64,000 nucleotides of DNA from Trichomonas tenax (GCA_023091735.1 JALKBU010000117.1:1-64000), one strand, 5' to 3'. Positions 1 to 10,749 are shown, counted from the stretch's first letter. Notes: generated by a model not told the origin, from the sequence alone. A program made the numbers and translations.

Positions 1-163
1 ATCTCTGCTAGATCACCAGGTCATCCTTCACTATGAGGCCACAACTACTCACAATGAAGTCTTCTTTGGCTTCCAACATTGAGTTCAATCCATTTCAACC
101 TATTGACACTTTTCCATTTTTCCCGCACAAACACATCACTTTCCTTTATTTTGACATCCTGAC

Positions 164-192
164 TTTACATGTCAAAAATAAATTACATGTCA
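164..192. promoter_or_regulatory. Two TTTACATGTCA elements
   Basis: TTTACATGTCA lies at 164-174 and TTACATGTCA at 183-192, about 130-155 bp upstream of the ATG at 320. The same element recurs before many genes in this window. An E2F-like TTTCCCGC also lies at 118-125. The functional role is inferred from position and recurrence. Confidence 0.5.
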
Positions 193-319
193 GAAAAGCA
201 CGTTGTTCTATTTTGTCCCAGTCCCTTTTTGGAGTCGAAAAACACGGTTTTTTTCCATTAATATCCAATTCAGAAGTTTACGTATTGTTGTATGCTCGTC
301 TATTTTTTCATTTTTGTTA

Positions 320-1506
320 ATGAATATCGAGACAATTGTATATCTATTTACAGATCGCACGTATATAGAAGTAAAAGAGAATTATTTAAAATCCTATACA
401 GCTTTAGAATCATATGTTAATAAAACAATTGAATTTCTTCAAAAGAATCCAGATTACCAATTCTTCTATGCAATCGACGTTGAATTTAAAGAACAGAATA
501 CTCAAGAAGTCAAAGCAGGCGCAATACAATTCGCAAACTTTTTGGAGATCGAAAAGTTATCACCCAATGGGAATTTAAAAAGGATATAGCTCAAATAAAA
601 AAGATATCATGTGACCTTCAAGATGGCTTTATTGTTCAAGACACAGAAAATCCCAAAGTTAAACGAAAGCTTTCACATTTGTTTACACACAAGCAAGTTA
701 AACTTGTATTTTTTGATATCTCAGGAGACCTCGCTGCACTTATAGGAACAGGATATAACTTCAACATTGAAAATGTTTACGACTGCTAAACTGATACTGC
801 TTGTTTTCTTGATCGCCAAGCTTTCAGAAGTCTTGCTCAGACTGTTGGACTTGTCTCTGATTACTGCAAAGAAGCAGTTAAAGCAATTTCTCTTAATTTT
901 GTTTATCTATTTGGGCAAAACTTTAAGAAGCACCATCCATCTGGAGCATTAAGAAAAAATACATTGTATTGTGTAGTTGACATCGCACTAACAGCAATAG
1001 CATTTGTTTACGCGTGTTTCGATCATGGAATTGCCGAGAAATTAGAAGAACATCAGAAAGATATGATCGAAAATTATAAAGAATTAACAAAAACAGATTA
1101 CAGAGGTGGTTATTTCTAAAGGTTAATCAATTTTATATCAACTTCACCTCATGAAGTTTTGCATTACTATGATACTATAGCTATAGCTTCAAAATTCCCA
1201 AATTTTCCTAAGGAATTAATCAATACTAAAGACCTTAAAACTCTAGCAACAACTGTCACCGTTTTGCAAATAGATTCATTGCAACACAATCTTGAATCAT
1301 TGCACATCACCGGAATGATGTATGACTATATAATGCTCTATTATTATGTTTACAATTCAATTATTAATGAAAACTTGACATTGCAAAATCTCACTCAATT
1401 TATATGCTATCTAACAAAAGATGGACTCTATAATGATATATGCGTAGTAATTGAAGAAGATGGTGATATGGAAACTAAGCTTAATCAAATATACAATAAA
1501 ATTTAA
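320..1506 (+). pseudogene. 3'-5' exonuclease-like (DnaQ/RNase D-type) pseudogene
   Basis: Reading starts at ATG 320, just after an Inr-like TCATTTTTG. The first segment (to about 540) contains AIDVEF, which resembles the Exo I motif (DxE) of DEDD exonucleases. The frame then shifts at a T5 run near 538-545. In the new frame coding continues through a motif like Exo II (VFFDISGDLAAL, then NVYD) but is stopped by TAA at 787-789 and again by TAA at 1117-1119. The same frame stays open in between and to 1506. One frameshift plus two in-frame stops over about 390 codons make this a decayed gene unless the assembly is wrong. The family call is from motif pattern only; RNase D-like is the best guess. 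Upstream carry-over of regulatory elements suggests it was once expressed. Confidence 0.55.
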
Positions 1507-3974
1507 TTTTGAAATAAAAAAGTCTGTATATCATGTTTAGCGCTCATTCTTTAACTTATACTACAATTGCATAACTGTGCCATGTTATTTTTCATATATC
1601 AGCCAATAAATAAATTTGATTAAATATATCAGCAATAATATGCGATTCTATTGATTCCTTTTATCTCAAAAAATTTACATTCAACTCAAAATCATTATAC
1701 ATGAATTATGACCTTTATATGTGAGATATTTGAATTTCAAATTTAATAATTTTACATACTGAATTGTAAGGAATATGAGATGATTGAATTGTACTTAAAA
1801 ATTAACGTGGTAGGAAGAAATAATGGGTTTGAGAAATTATAGTAAAATAAAACATACCGTATGTAGTTTTATCGGTCATTTTTGAATCTGACGGTCGCCT
1901 CTCAAAATATTGCAGGGGTAGGCACGCAATGGGGGAGAAATTAATATATATGTAGAAAAAATGATATATAATCGGAAAGAAATGGAACAATTGAATAATG
2001 TCAATAAATGTATGACGTTCGAATAAGGATTTAGTATTTGTTTTTTTTTTATGATTATAGATTAAAAAAGGGGAACTTCACTTTTTGGTTTGTCGGTCAT
2101 ATAAAACTTAATGGAGAGAAACACTGCTTTGCACACTCTTCTGCAAAGCTCGATATATATGCATCAGTACTACCTCCATATGATAGAATACACTATGACT
2201 CTAAAAAATTTGTCACAATCTAGAAATTTCGAAATTAAAATCAATCTCGTCAGAAAATAGCGCCACGTCTTACGAAGAGGTACATCAGCAACATACTATG
2301 ATTGCCGCCTTCAAATGGGGGTCAAAAAACGCAATTTTCAGAACTTCAAAATTTAGAAATAACTTGAAGATGCTGCTTAATCCCTCAGATCGCAAGTACA
2401 CCACATACTGCAAACATACTAAGCTTTGTAAATTACAATTTTAATTTTTCGAGATCTGGAAATGCAAAATAATTTTTACAACCTTTGCATTTGATATCAT
2501 ACGTATACCAGACAGGATACATCCATTGATACTATTTGATTATATTTGTATTTGGAGAGTTAATAAAATTTACTTATATTTTTCGCTCAATAAAAACATC
2601 ATTTATATACTACCAATAATCTACTATTCGTCTATATATTATACATTCATGTGAGTTTTTTGAAAATATCTTAAGAATAAAATTCAAACTTTTTCTTACT
2701 CCAAAATTAGTTTTGATATAAATTCTGTTTTATTCGATGAAAACAAAGTAGACTAGACAAAATTTCAGAAATCGAAAATTTAAACTAGTTTAAATATAGA
2801 CAATTATCGCTTTTGCTACAACATGTATCTTGAACAGATCGAATTTAGATGATTGATATGTATTAGACTGCTTAATTTTAAATATTGCAATATTCATTAT
2901 AAAAAGTATATTAGAAAACTGAATGCTTCTGAATGTCAAATAAATATCAAAGCACTAATAAATGTATTGGCGTATAAACTCAAGCGTTTAAACGAAGTTA
3001 GTTTTGTGAGCTAATTATCTTTGTGAAATATAAGTAATTGAGACTAATTTATTCACTGAATGTATTTTGCCCCTAATGAAGTTAGTTGTATTGCTCATTG
3101 CAACATGCATTGTTCAATGTTCAACTGCTGCGAAAACTGTCCGTTAAAATAAGGTTATCAATATTCGAGAGATTTCATCGCATCAGATCTCGAAATTGCA
3201 CAATTGGATTGCCTTGCACTACATAGATATATTGTTCTTATAGGCCTATAGAAGCTATATACAAAGTATCAAGCCAAAGTGTTCTGAGAAAAAAAGAGTT
3301 TTCCTCCCTTTTATAGAATATACAATAAATAAGGAATATTATAAAAAATATGTTTGATTAAGTAATATATTGCTAAGATCATGAAACAGATTGCACCATT
3401 ATAATCAGCACCCACAAAAAGCACGTATATGTTTCATCAGATTCGTCCAGGAAGGGGAGTTACTCGTTAAAAATCGCAAAACTCAAAAAGGTCAACGAGA
3501 AAAAAAGTGGAGCTTCGAATACATTTAACAAAAAACAAAAATAATGATTTAAATATAGCCAAGCTATTGCTTCAGTGATTTTAATGCATTTTCTTCAGAC
3601 TTCAATGGAAGAAAAGTGAGAGTTGTAAAGTGTATTTAATAAAAACTGAGGACTTTAAACATGAAATGTGCATTCTATCAATGTATTGTGGTTAGAGTAT
3701 CGCATATTGATTCACAATAATATTTATAGCTTTCAATATTATATGTTTATCCTCATTAATACGGTCCAATTGCTATCAATAGTCCCAAAATGTTTAAATG
3801 TTAGAGATGTTCTGATTCAAATAAGACAAATTTACACTGAACAAAATAATACGGTGAATGAGGGTTGAATTATATAATGAAAATGTAGAATTTATGCAGT
3901 ATATTCTATATCATATATACTGATAGTAGTAGTTCTATTGGAAAGCTTGATTTACTTAAATGACTAAAATTAAA
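1507..3974. other. Intergenic stretch, 2.5 kb, no supported gene
   Basis: AT-rich DNA with frequent stops on both strands. ORFs of about 60 codons (1802-1990 minus, 2038-2223 plus, 3668-3868 plus) have no recognisable features. The only item worth marking is a 23-codon signal-peptide-like ORF at 3076-3147, listed separately. Confidence 0.6.
3076..3147 (+). other. Signal-peptide-like mini-ORF, possible 5' relic of a secreted protein gene
   Basis: ATG 3076 opens a 23-codon ORF beginning MKLVVLLIATCIVQCSTA, a textbook signal peptide: one Lys, a hydrophobic core, then small residues before a possible cleavage site. It ends in TAA at 3145-3147 and no long reading frame follows. This may be the remaining 5' end of a dead secreted-protein gene, or chance. 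Only the hydrophobic pattern supports it. Confidence 0.25.
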
Positions 3975-4024
3975 TTACATGACAAAAATTAATTTTTACA
4001 TGCCAAATAGATATTTACATGTCA
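3975..4024. promoter_or_regulatory. Triple TTTACATGNCA element array
   Basis: Three copies in the same orientation: TTACATGACA at 3975-3984, TTTACATGCCA at 3995-4005 and TTTACATGTCA at 4014-4024. They are spaced about 20 bp apart, roughly two helical turns, and end 39 bp before the ATG at 4063. The regular spacing suggests binding sites for one factor. Confidence 0.55.
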
Positions 4025-4062
4025 GCCATCAATATTTTCAAAGCGACAAAATTTTAAAAATC

Positions 4063-4947
4063 ATGGAGCCGTATGAGATCATCAAAGCGATAGAGGAACT
4101 CAAAAGTGGCAATACTTCACCAGAAAACTTCAAAACTCTGTATGTTGCCTGCTCAAAAAGTTCAAATGCACAAGATTTTATTATGGAACATTTACCAACT
4201 TCATTTTTCGAAGAACACTTCAAACCTAATGATCCTGTACTTATAAAAGTTATTAATTTATGTAATAATCTATCTGTTGTCAATCCAAAAAATCAACAAA
4301 TTCTTCTTGATCTTCTCACACCTAAAATAAATACGATTGAATGGGATCAGCAATCATCAAAATCATTTTTGATGTTCCTTCTCGCGTGTTGTCAACCAAA
4401 TAGTTTATACAGAAAGAGATTAACTGTTGATCTACTATTGCCTTTTGTTTTAGTTTACCATAACGCTTGCAATGAAGTTGATGAAGACTTTTACTTCCAT
4501 CTCATTACGTTAATGGCGGAGCCTGCCCTCGAATTTTTAAAGTACGGATTAACCCATATAGACATTACATATTCGATCACAGACTTATTGCACGATACAG
4601 CTGAAGTAGTTCCTGATCAAATAGATCATGAACCATTCATAAAATTCCTTTTAGAAATCATTCAGCAAAAAGATCTAAAACCTTCACAAGCGCGTTCCAA
4701 CATCATTGGCATATTTGCGGCTCTCGTGGGAACATCAGACAACGCACGCCTTACAGCTCTCAACTGTGATGCAGTCGAGATATTGAAGAAGCTTAACAAA
4801 GCTGATATGGAAGACCCCGCAGTCCTCGAATGGAGTGTTGCTGCTTTGAGATTCTTGGTTCAGTTTGTTGATCCTGAAGGAAAGAATAAGATTTACACTC
4901 CATCCCCTGATGCCGAAAACATGTTCGATGATTCAAACTTTATGTAA
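4063..4947 (+). CDS. Armadillo/ataxin-10-like helical repeat protein
   Basis: A 295-aa protein made of alpha-helical repeats throughout. The C-terminal part (about residues 210-280) carries the pattern of the ataxin-10 domain: an alternating segment around NIIGIFAALVG, asparagine-containing turns, and a final segment like EWSVAALRFLVQ, where the family has REWAIFAIRNL-type residues. I place the start at ATG 4063 and not at an upstream in-frame ATG (3979), because the three TTTACATG elements lie between them and upstream residues look non-coding. Ataxin-10-like proteins are cytosolic scaffolds, linked to cytokinesis and cilia in other eukaryotes; that role here is inference. It could also be a generic ARM protein. 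Confidence 0.65.
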   Translation: MEPYEIIKAIEELKSGNTSPENFKTLYVACSKSSNAQDFIMEHLPTSFFEEHFKPNDPVLIKVINLCNNLSVVNPKNQQILLDLLTPKINTIEWDQQSSKSFLMFLLACCQPNSLYRKRLTVDLLLPFVLVYHNACNEVDEDFYFHLITLMAEPALEFLKYGLTHIDITYSITDLLHDTAEVVPDQIDHEPFIKFLLEIIQQKDLKPSQARSNIIGIFAALVGTSDNARLTALNCDAVEILKKLNKADMEDPAVLEWSVAALRFLVQFVDPEGKNKIYTPSPDAENMFDDSNFM

Positions 4948-5507
4948 TAGAATTATAAAAATAATATTATCTTTATAACCCAGTTTTCATCAATAACACT
5001 ATGCTGATGTTAGCTACCATATAAGCATAAGCAATGATGTTTTTTTTCAACCCTTGAATCAATCTCAACACAACATCAAAAGAATTATTGATTTATTCTT
5101 TGTTAGCTAGATATTCATCAATGCTATGATGAATCTCAGTAGAAAATTTATTACTTCAACACATAATTCACATTCGAAAATGCAGAGAATCTAAAGAAAC
5201 TTTAATGAAAAATTTTAGATAAATCCAAATCTAAATTTATACATTTAAATGGACTCAAATATAATTTAGATTTATTGAAATCTGTTAAACTGGAAAAAGG
5301 AGAAAAACTTTGTTTTCATTTTGCAATAAAAAATGTGTTTGAAGCAAATAAGACATAGGAAATGCTGATACACATGAAGGATATGTTCAATTTAAATCCA
5401 AAACGTATGCAAATTAAGTTCTTAAAAGTTTCATCAATGCATCAAATTTGAATTAAAAACAATCGTTTATAAATCAAAACGTGACAACAGAAAAATTAAA
5501 AAAAAAC
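4948..5507. other. Intergenic stretch without a supported gene
   Basis: About 560 bp of AT-rich sequence with no ORF worth reporting. A weak match to the window's recurring element (AAACGTGACA) lies at 5477-5486, just before the next start codon. A TAAATTTA-like A/T pattern follows the upstream stop, as expected for a 3' end. Confidence 0.5.
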
Positions 5508-6104
5508 ATGTCCAAAGCATTAACTGCTGAGATAATATTGAAGAAGACAAAATCTGACTCGCTCGGATCTGTCAAGAATCTCAACCTCTGGGGAATGAGC
5601 CTCAAAGATATCTCTGAAATTCAAAATATGCCGAATCTCGAAACTTGCGCTTTATCTGTCAACGAAATTGAGTCACTCGAAGCATTTTCGAACTGCAAAC
5701 ACTTGCAGGAACTCTTCCTGCGTAAAAATAAAATCGCAGAATTTGAACAATTAAAATATTTAGAGAACTTACCAAATCTCAAGGTTCTTTGGTTATCAGA
5801 TAATCCAATTGCATCACTTGACAACTACAGATTGTTCACAATCGCTCTTCTTCCAAATCTTACAAAACTTGATCAAGAAGATATCAAAGATGAAGAGAGA
5901 AAAGCAGCGAATCAGATGTTCCCTAATCCTCATTCGAGTTGCACTCAGCCAGAACCACAAGAACATAGTCAATCAACTTCATCACACGAAACTCCTGAAC
6001 AGGAAGCAGCATTGAATGCAATTAGGCTCATTCTCCCACATATGGGCAAGTCTGAGCTTACTGCTCTCAGAGCAGCTGTTATTACTGCACGAACAAAGAA
6101 ATAA
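5508..6104 (+). CDS. CFAP410: Cilia- and flagella-associated protein 410 homologue (C21orf2-like LRR protein)
   Basis: A 198-aa protein with three to four SDS22-type leucine-rich repeats in the first 130 residues, closed by an LRR cap (LPNLTKLDQEDI). The order matches CFAP410/C21orf2 closely: a basic N-terminal helix, then repeat 1 with NLWGMSLKDIS, repeat 2 with LETCALSVNEI, repeat 3 with LQELFLRKNKI and repeat 4 with LKVLWLSDNPI. A low-complexity Ser/Gln/Glu linker (about 135-165) leads to a short C-terminal helix around EAALNAIRLIL, which is the oligomerisation helix in the family. CFAP410 acts at the basal body/flagellar base with NEK kinases; trichomonads are flagellates, so this fits. 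I chose ATG 5508 because an upstream GTG in frame is not a plausible eukaryotic start. Confidence 0.85.
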   Translation: MSKALTAEIILKKTKSDSLGSVKNLNLWGMSLKDISEIQNMPNLETCALSVNEIESLEAFSNCKHLQELFLRKNKIAEFEQLKYLENLPNLKVLWLSDNPIASLDNYRLFTIALLPNLTKLDQEDIKDEERKAANQMFPNPHSSCTQPEPQEHSQSTSSHETPEQEAALNAIRLILPHMGKSELTALRAAVITARTKK

Positions 6105-6321
6105 TTTGATTCACTTTGCAAACATGATTTGTGTTATATTGTTCAAGTTTTGTGTTTCTTTAATATGAAAAAAAACTAAACTTCTTTTAAACGAAAAAAA
6201 TATATGAAAAACAATATTTATATCATTACTTCAATTTGTATAAGGCAGTTGTTAATGCAGCAGATCTTGAAATCATTTTTGTCAATAAAATGAAAAACAA
6301 CAAAATACTTTATTGTTGATT

Positions 6322-6906
6322 TCAATAAATTCCAAAGTATTCTTTAACTGTCTTCTGAACATCCTCTGTGACCTTTTCTAATGGCTGATTTCCATCAATA
6401 ATCCTCCAATGATCCTTCTTGAGTGATAAGAACAAATTTCTGACTTTCATTTGGAATTCAGTCTTCTCGTATATTTCATCACCGAATCCTTTGCGTGTTG
6501 CCTGAACTTCTGGTGAAATATCAATGAAAATCACAAGATCTGGCTCAGGAAGTCCAGCTTCGGGAGCCAAACACCAGTTAACGTCCATTCCTTTGGCAGC
6601 AGAGTACACAACACCGCTGTAATAGTATCTATCACATATAATTGTTTTGCCGCTTTCCAAACATTCCTTTATTTTTGGTGAAAGCTCCCATCTGTTGGCA
6701 GTAAAGAGGAGATGGATAACTTCATCAACAAGCTTTGATGATTTCTTGAGATAGTCGTTGATAAGTTTGCCAATATCAGTCGTTCTATCAGGGAAACACA
6801 TCCTTTCTACTTTGTCGAATATCCCGGATTCGGCGAGGAGTTTGCACTGTGTCGATTTCCCTGAGCCATCACAGCCCTCGAACAGGATAAACTTTCCTTT
6901 TTGCAT
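6322..6906 (-). CDS. TMK: Thymidylate kinase (dTMP kinase)
   Basis: A 194-aa P-loop kinase of normal family length. It phosphorylates dTMP to dTDP with ATP (EC 2.7.4.9), a required step for dTTP in both salvage and de novo routes. The P-loop is GCDGSGKSTQ at residues 11-20. The substrate-binding DRY motif is CDRYYYSGVVYSAAKG in the middle of the protein, and a lid-like basic segment follows (ATRKGFGDE). The P-loop is closer to the bacterial GxDGxGKxTQ form than to the human GxDRxGK form, which could hint at a transferred gene; only a tree would show that. A symmetric E2F-type site sits just upstream of the ATG, in keeping with S-phase expression. Confidence 0.93.
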   Translation of the reverse strand: MQKGKFILFEGCDGSGKSTQCKLLAESGIFDKVERMCFPDRTTDIGKLINDYLKKSSKLVDEVIHLLFTANRWELSPKIKECLESGKTIICDRYYYSGVVYSAAKGMDVNWCLAPEAGLPEPDLVIFIDISPEVQATRKGFGDEIYEKTEFQMKVRNLFLSLKKDHWRIIDGNQPLEKVTEDVQKTVKEYFGIY

Positions 6907-6912
6907 AACTAA

Positions 6913-6927
6913 TTTTTCCCGCGAAAA
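6913..6927. promoter_or_regulatory. Symmetric E2F-type site before thymidylate kinase
   Basis: TTTTTCCCGCGAAAA reads as an E2F/DP site on both strands: TTTCCCGC on plus and TTTCGCGG on minus. It is a rare GC-containing block in AT-rich DNA and starts 7 bp upstream of the start codon on the minus strand, so it would lie at or near the transcription start. Thymidylate kinase is a classic S-phase gene. The role is inferred from the sequence. Confidence 0.55.
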
Positions 6928-7290
6928 TTAATGGAAAAGTGACTTTGGGTGGCAAAAATATTTTTGGTCGAGATCATCAGAGCATATAGAGAATGAACAT
7001 GCGATAAAAATTTACCTGTATTTTGAACTTCTATCTACTATCGGCTGAAATTTCGAACAAATCATTTTGATTTTATCTTTAAGCGTTTATATATTTAGAA
7101 TATAAAACATACTATTCATTCTTATGGATATTTCTCTATTAAAAATGTTCACTTCAATATAATATTTTATTTTTCAAATATTTTTAGAATCCTTGCTTAG
7201 CATCTACTCTCATTATATCAGAGTTTAGTAAAATTGCGATTCTATTGATTATGAGAAGATTGTTATAGGTATTTAACAATACAAAAATAT
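6928..7290. other. Intergenic stretch between thymidylate kinase promoter and USP gene 3' end
   Basis: AT-rich, about 360 bp. Nothing beyond the promoter side of the thymidylate kinase gene and the 3' side of the deubiquitinase gene is visible. Confidence 0.5.
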
Positions 7291-10179
7291 TTATTTATTC
7301 ATTTTAAGTTCGGTGTTCTCACCATACAGTGCTGATAGTTTGATTTTTGTGATAATTGCGATGCTCATTGAAGTGCAATCTTTTGCATGAAGATCATTTG
7401 CGTCTGCAATTTCTGGTCTCGTTGATGTCCCTTTAACCAGCTGTGTTGTCAGCTTGAAGGCTTCAGACAGCTCTTTCATGATATCTTGGACTGCCTTCTC
7501 AGCAGGAACAACAAGGAAGAAAGGCATCTTCCCAACATCTCCGAGTAATTGATCTCTGTGAACAATCTTCAACGCAACTTCTTCTTCTTTAGACATTTCG
7601 AATCCTTGTTGGATAACAGCCCTATGGTTGAACTCTACACGCTCAGTCATTACTGGCTCACGTGGGAAACCATTAACAGAATAATAAAATCTAAATGGCT
7701 TTTCAACATGTTTTTTTATTTCTTTCAACAAAACTTCGTTGGATTGTTCTGCCCTCTGTAAATAAATAGCGAACCTTTTTTCCTCAGTTCCCTTTGAGTC
7801 AACTACTGTAACATCTGCTCTATCAACGAGTTTGACGCTATCAGGAGCAATATCATAACAAATTGTCATCGAATCTTGTTGATCCAAACTATCAATGGCC
7901 TCTAAAATCGATTTAACATTTGGATGTGTCGTTCTGTGAAGTGCTCTGACATCTCCTGGCTTGAACACCAGTATTCTGTCTGCTTCGCTGTTGAACTTAA
8001 ATGCAAGAAGAGAAAGAAGTTTGTCTATTGGAAGTAACAAAGGCAATTGCATCTTTGTCTTATCATCTGAGTTAATTATATGCCTGATCGTGACTGGTTC
8101 AAGTGCATTTGTGAGCTCAAAGAACATTGCAGCATCAGTTATCTCCAATTTTTCACCCATTATAGCCAATGGTGAATCCTCTGGTGAATTATATTGCTGC
8201 ATCTCCAATGTCTTGACTGCAATATCATTGCTGACTCTATCTGTTAAATCTGATACTTGGAACAACAAGTTGCAAGAATCCTCAACGAGTGCCTCAAATT
8301 CTGTTGCTGTTCCATAGTTATCAAGTATGAAGGCCTTAAGAGGTGTTGAAGGACTGATTCCCGCAATTTCACAAATCTTCTTTGAAAGTTCTTCAACATC
8401 GGAATCTTTCTCAGCATAAACAATATCCAATGTCTTGATGTCATATCCTGGAACCCAGAACTGAGGGAATATTGGAACATTGGCGTTTCTAGAAACAAAG
8501 AATTTGGATGTAACTTGGAAATCATCTTCTGTGACAATATCTTTAACGCAATTTAATGAATCAACGGATCTAAGCACAATCGTGTTTGCATCAATATCTG
8601 TGAGCTTTGCAAATGTTTCTTTGATTGCTTGTAATGGACCTTCACGTGGTATTTGTGCTTTGAGGATTTGCGTTTCTGGATCATCAAAGTTCTTCTCGCA
8701 GACATATGAAACATCTCTATACTGCTTATGTTGCTTTATGTCATCCAAAACAGTCTTTGTTATAACTGGATCTGGGCAATTAATCAAATTCTCCATCTCA
8801 CTCTCCTTGCAGTAGAACAAGACATAAGCAGTAAATGAATGCTTCTTGCCGCCAAACTTCTTTTCGATTGCTTCTTCTTCTGGTATTTCAGAAACAACAT
8901 CATCATCGAAGCATAACCAGCGATTATCCTTATGAACGAACGCGCAGTAATGGCCTCCAAAGAATGTTCCTGCATGCGCAATGATTGTGCAAAGTTTGTA
9001 ATTGATTCCGCCCAATTCTAATTCCTTTCCAAACTCAAAGCGTGAAGAGATCTTCTGCATGTCTCCGTTGATATACTCGAAGCGGCGAAGATGCAAACAA
9101 AGGATTGTCGGTGGCTCTATTAATTCGAATCCTTTTAACGCATCAACTTTAGTGTTATCTGGCATTTGATATTGATCAGCTCCTGTCATTTGATCGGGCT
9201 TGAAAAACTGTTTAATTGAGTCCTCAAGCGTTGGCACATCTCTCACGACAAGGCTGAGGTCATAGAAGTCCTCGTTATGCGATGATTCATAGTTTAATGT
9301 TGGAACACGAATGTATGATTTGAAAACGCCTTTAAACATCTTTGAAGCAGAGTTATCAATAACGCTGTCAAGTCTGTCTAACAGGATTCTCATTAACTCT
9401 TGAACATCTTGCTGAGCGAAAAGATCTTCTGTATCCCAACCAAAAGAGCGTGTAAGGCGTCTCGTACTGCAGGCTTTAGGAGAAGTCTGCATATTGTAAA
9501 AGAGTGATGCAAGAGATTTCGGAATTTCAGATTTTTCTGTGTTAATTTCAAAAACAATTTTTCTGAATCCACGAATATGGAATAAAGCTTGGGTAAGAGA
9601 ATTCAAATAGCAGGTCATTCCGTCGTTTTTCAGGCCAACACAGTTGAAATATTTACGAGATTCGTTCGGACCAGGAATATAACTAAAAGAAAGATGTAAT
9701 TTGAATGGTTCTGTTGGTATTTCGTGCATCAGAGCCTTCGATGATTTGATTATTGGGAAATCTTTCTTGAAAACTCCGTAAAATGCGTTTGGTTCGATTA
9801 TATCATCCTCTAAAGTGATGTAAAATGAACATTCAAAGTCATTTTCGAACTCCTTTGCGTAAGCGAACATATATAAATCAGTTGATTCTTCATCAAAAGT
9901 GAAGAAACCGAGACGAAAAACGTGTTGATTTGTTGTGAACTCTTCTGATTGAAATATACCATCCTCTTTAACAGAAGGATCTATTGTAAGGTCAAACTCG
10001 TAGGTTGTCTCTTCGGTTTTGAAATCCGTAGATATTTCATTTGTTTCGGTCTCAATATCAGACTTTTCTTCAGCAATTTCTTCCTCTTCAACAAAGACAT
10101 CGGAGACGACGTAGTTGCCATCATCTTCCTCGTCCTCTTCGTCCTCCAGAAGTTCAAGCAACGACTTTTTTGTCTCCAT
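7291..10179 (-). CDS. USP7-like ubiquitin carboxyl-terminal hydrolase (peptidase family C19)
   Basis: A 962-aa protein with the architecture of USP7/Ubp15. It starts with an acidic N-terminus (1-50), then a beta-rich segment at about 85-170 that fits a diverged MATH/TRAF domain. The catalytic domain spans about 178-460. The Cys box is GLKNDGMTCYLNS with Cys190. The QQDVQELMRILLDRL signature follows. The His box is GTFFGGHYCAFVH with His410, and an Asp cluster (FDDDVV) near 427 completes the triad. The C-terminal 450 residues look like the ubiquitin-like (HUBL) repeats of USP7. It would remove ubiquitin from proteins in nucleus or cytosol; the substrate is unknown. All catalytic residues are present, so it should be active. 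USP7 is about 1100 aa in animals, so this copy is slightly shorter. Confidence 0.9.
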   Translation of the reverse strand: METKKSLLELLEDEEDEEDDGNYVVSDVFVEEEEIAEEKSDIETETNEISTDFKTEETTYEFDLTIDPSVKEDGIFQSEEFTTNQHVFRLGFFTFDEESTDLYMFAYAKEFENDFECSFYITLEDDIIEPNAFYGVFKKDFPIIKSSKALMHEIPTEPFKLHLSFSYIPGPNESRKYFNCVGLKNDGMTCYLNSLTQALFHIRGFRKIVFEINTEKSEIPKSLASLFYNMQTSPKACSTRRLTRSFGWDTEDLFAQQDVQELMRILLDRLDSVIDNSASKMFKGVFKSYIRVPTLNYESSHNEDFYDLSLVVRDVPTLEDSIKQFFKPDQMTGADQYQMPDNTKVDALKGFELIEPPTILCLHLRRFEYINGDMQKISSRFEFGKELELGGINYKLCTIIAHAGTFFGGHYCAFVHKDNRWLCFDDDVVSEIPEEEAIEKKFGGKKHSFTAYVLFYCKESEMENLINCPDPVITKTVLDDIKQHKQYRDVSYVCEKNFDDPETQILKAQIPREGPLQAIKETFAKLTDIDANTIVLRSVDSLNCVKDIVTEDDFQVTSKFFVSRNANVPIFPQFWVPGYDIKTLDIVYAEKDSDVEELSKKICEIAGISPSTPLKAFILDNYGTATEFEALVEDSCNLLFQVSDLTDRVSNDIAVKTLEMQQYNSPEDSPLAIMGEKLEITDAAMFFELTNALEPVTIRHIINSDDKTKMQLPLLLPIDKLLSLLAFKFNSEADRILVFKPGDVRALHRTTHPNVKSILEAIDSLDQQDSMTICYDIAPDSVKLVDRADVTVVDSKGTEEKRFAIYLQRAEQSNEVLLKEIKKHVEKPFRFYYSVNGFPREPVMTERVEFNHRAVIQQGFEMSKEEEVALKIVHRDQLLGDVGKMPFFLVVPAEKAVQDIMKELSEAFKLTTQLVKGTSTRPEIADANDLHAKDCTSMSIAIITKIKLSALYGENTELKMNK

Positions 10180-10749
10180 TTTAAAATCTAAGATTTTGAA
10201 AAATAGGGTCTTGTAAATATCTCAATTTTCTTAGATTTTTTCATATTATAGTGGTTGGTGAAAAAATAACCTTGGATGCTCATTCGTATCGTGAATTTGA
10301 TCGCGGCCATTTGCAATCACTTCCTTTGATATCACTATAACGAACACTTTATGTGTTATACCATAAAATCAATTGTTTCTTCACTCAACAATCGAAACAT
10401 TTTTATCATTCTCAGATCGCAAAATAACAAAGAAATAACTTTCATCATATTGAAAATAGGTACCTTTATAAATGTACAATGATTGCCTTTAAATATTTAT
10501 TTATTATGATCAATAATGATGTTTTCCATCTCGACCTTCCCAATTTATAAAAAGATGTTATTTCATATATGACAATATTTCTTTATTATTTCTCTCCTAT
10601 GACAATATGTGCAGACATCCTATAGATTAGAATATTACAATAGGAACAAACAAAATTGTTGTAGGTATAGCAAAATGACTAAATTTTTTAGACATGCAAA
10701 AATTAAAAAAAATATATTTTGATTACAAACAAAACAAACAATGTTTAGA
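10180..10749. other. Intergenic stretch without a supported gene
   Basis: About 570 bp of AT-rich DNA between the 5' end of the deubiquitinase gene and the 3' end of the next minus-strand gene. No coding frame or clear repeat. No copy of the TTTACATGTCA element was seen. Confidence 0.5.

Noticed and set aside
1802..2223. ORFs of about 60 codons on both strands
   Set aside because: Low complexity, no start context, no recognisable motif; expected by chance in AT-rich DNA.
3668..3868. 66-codon plus-strand ORF
   Set aside because: No features or promoter; lies in a gene desert.
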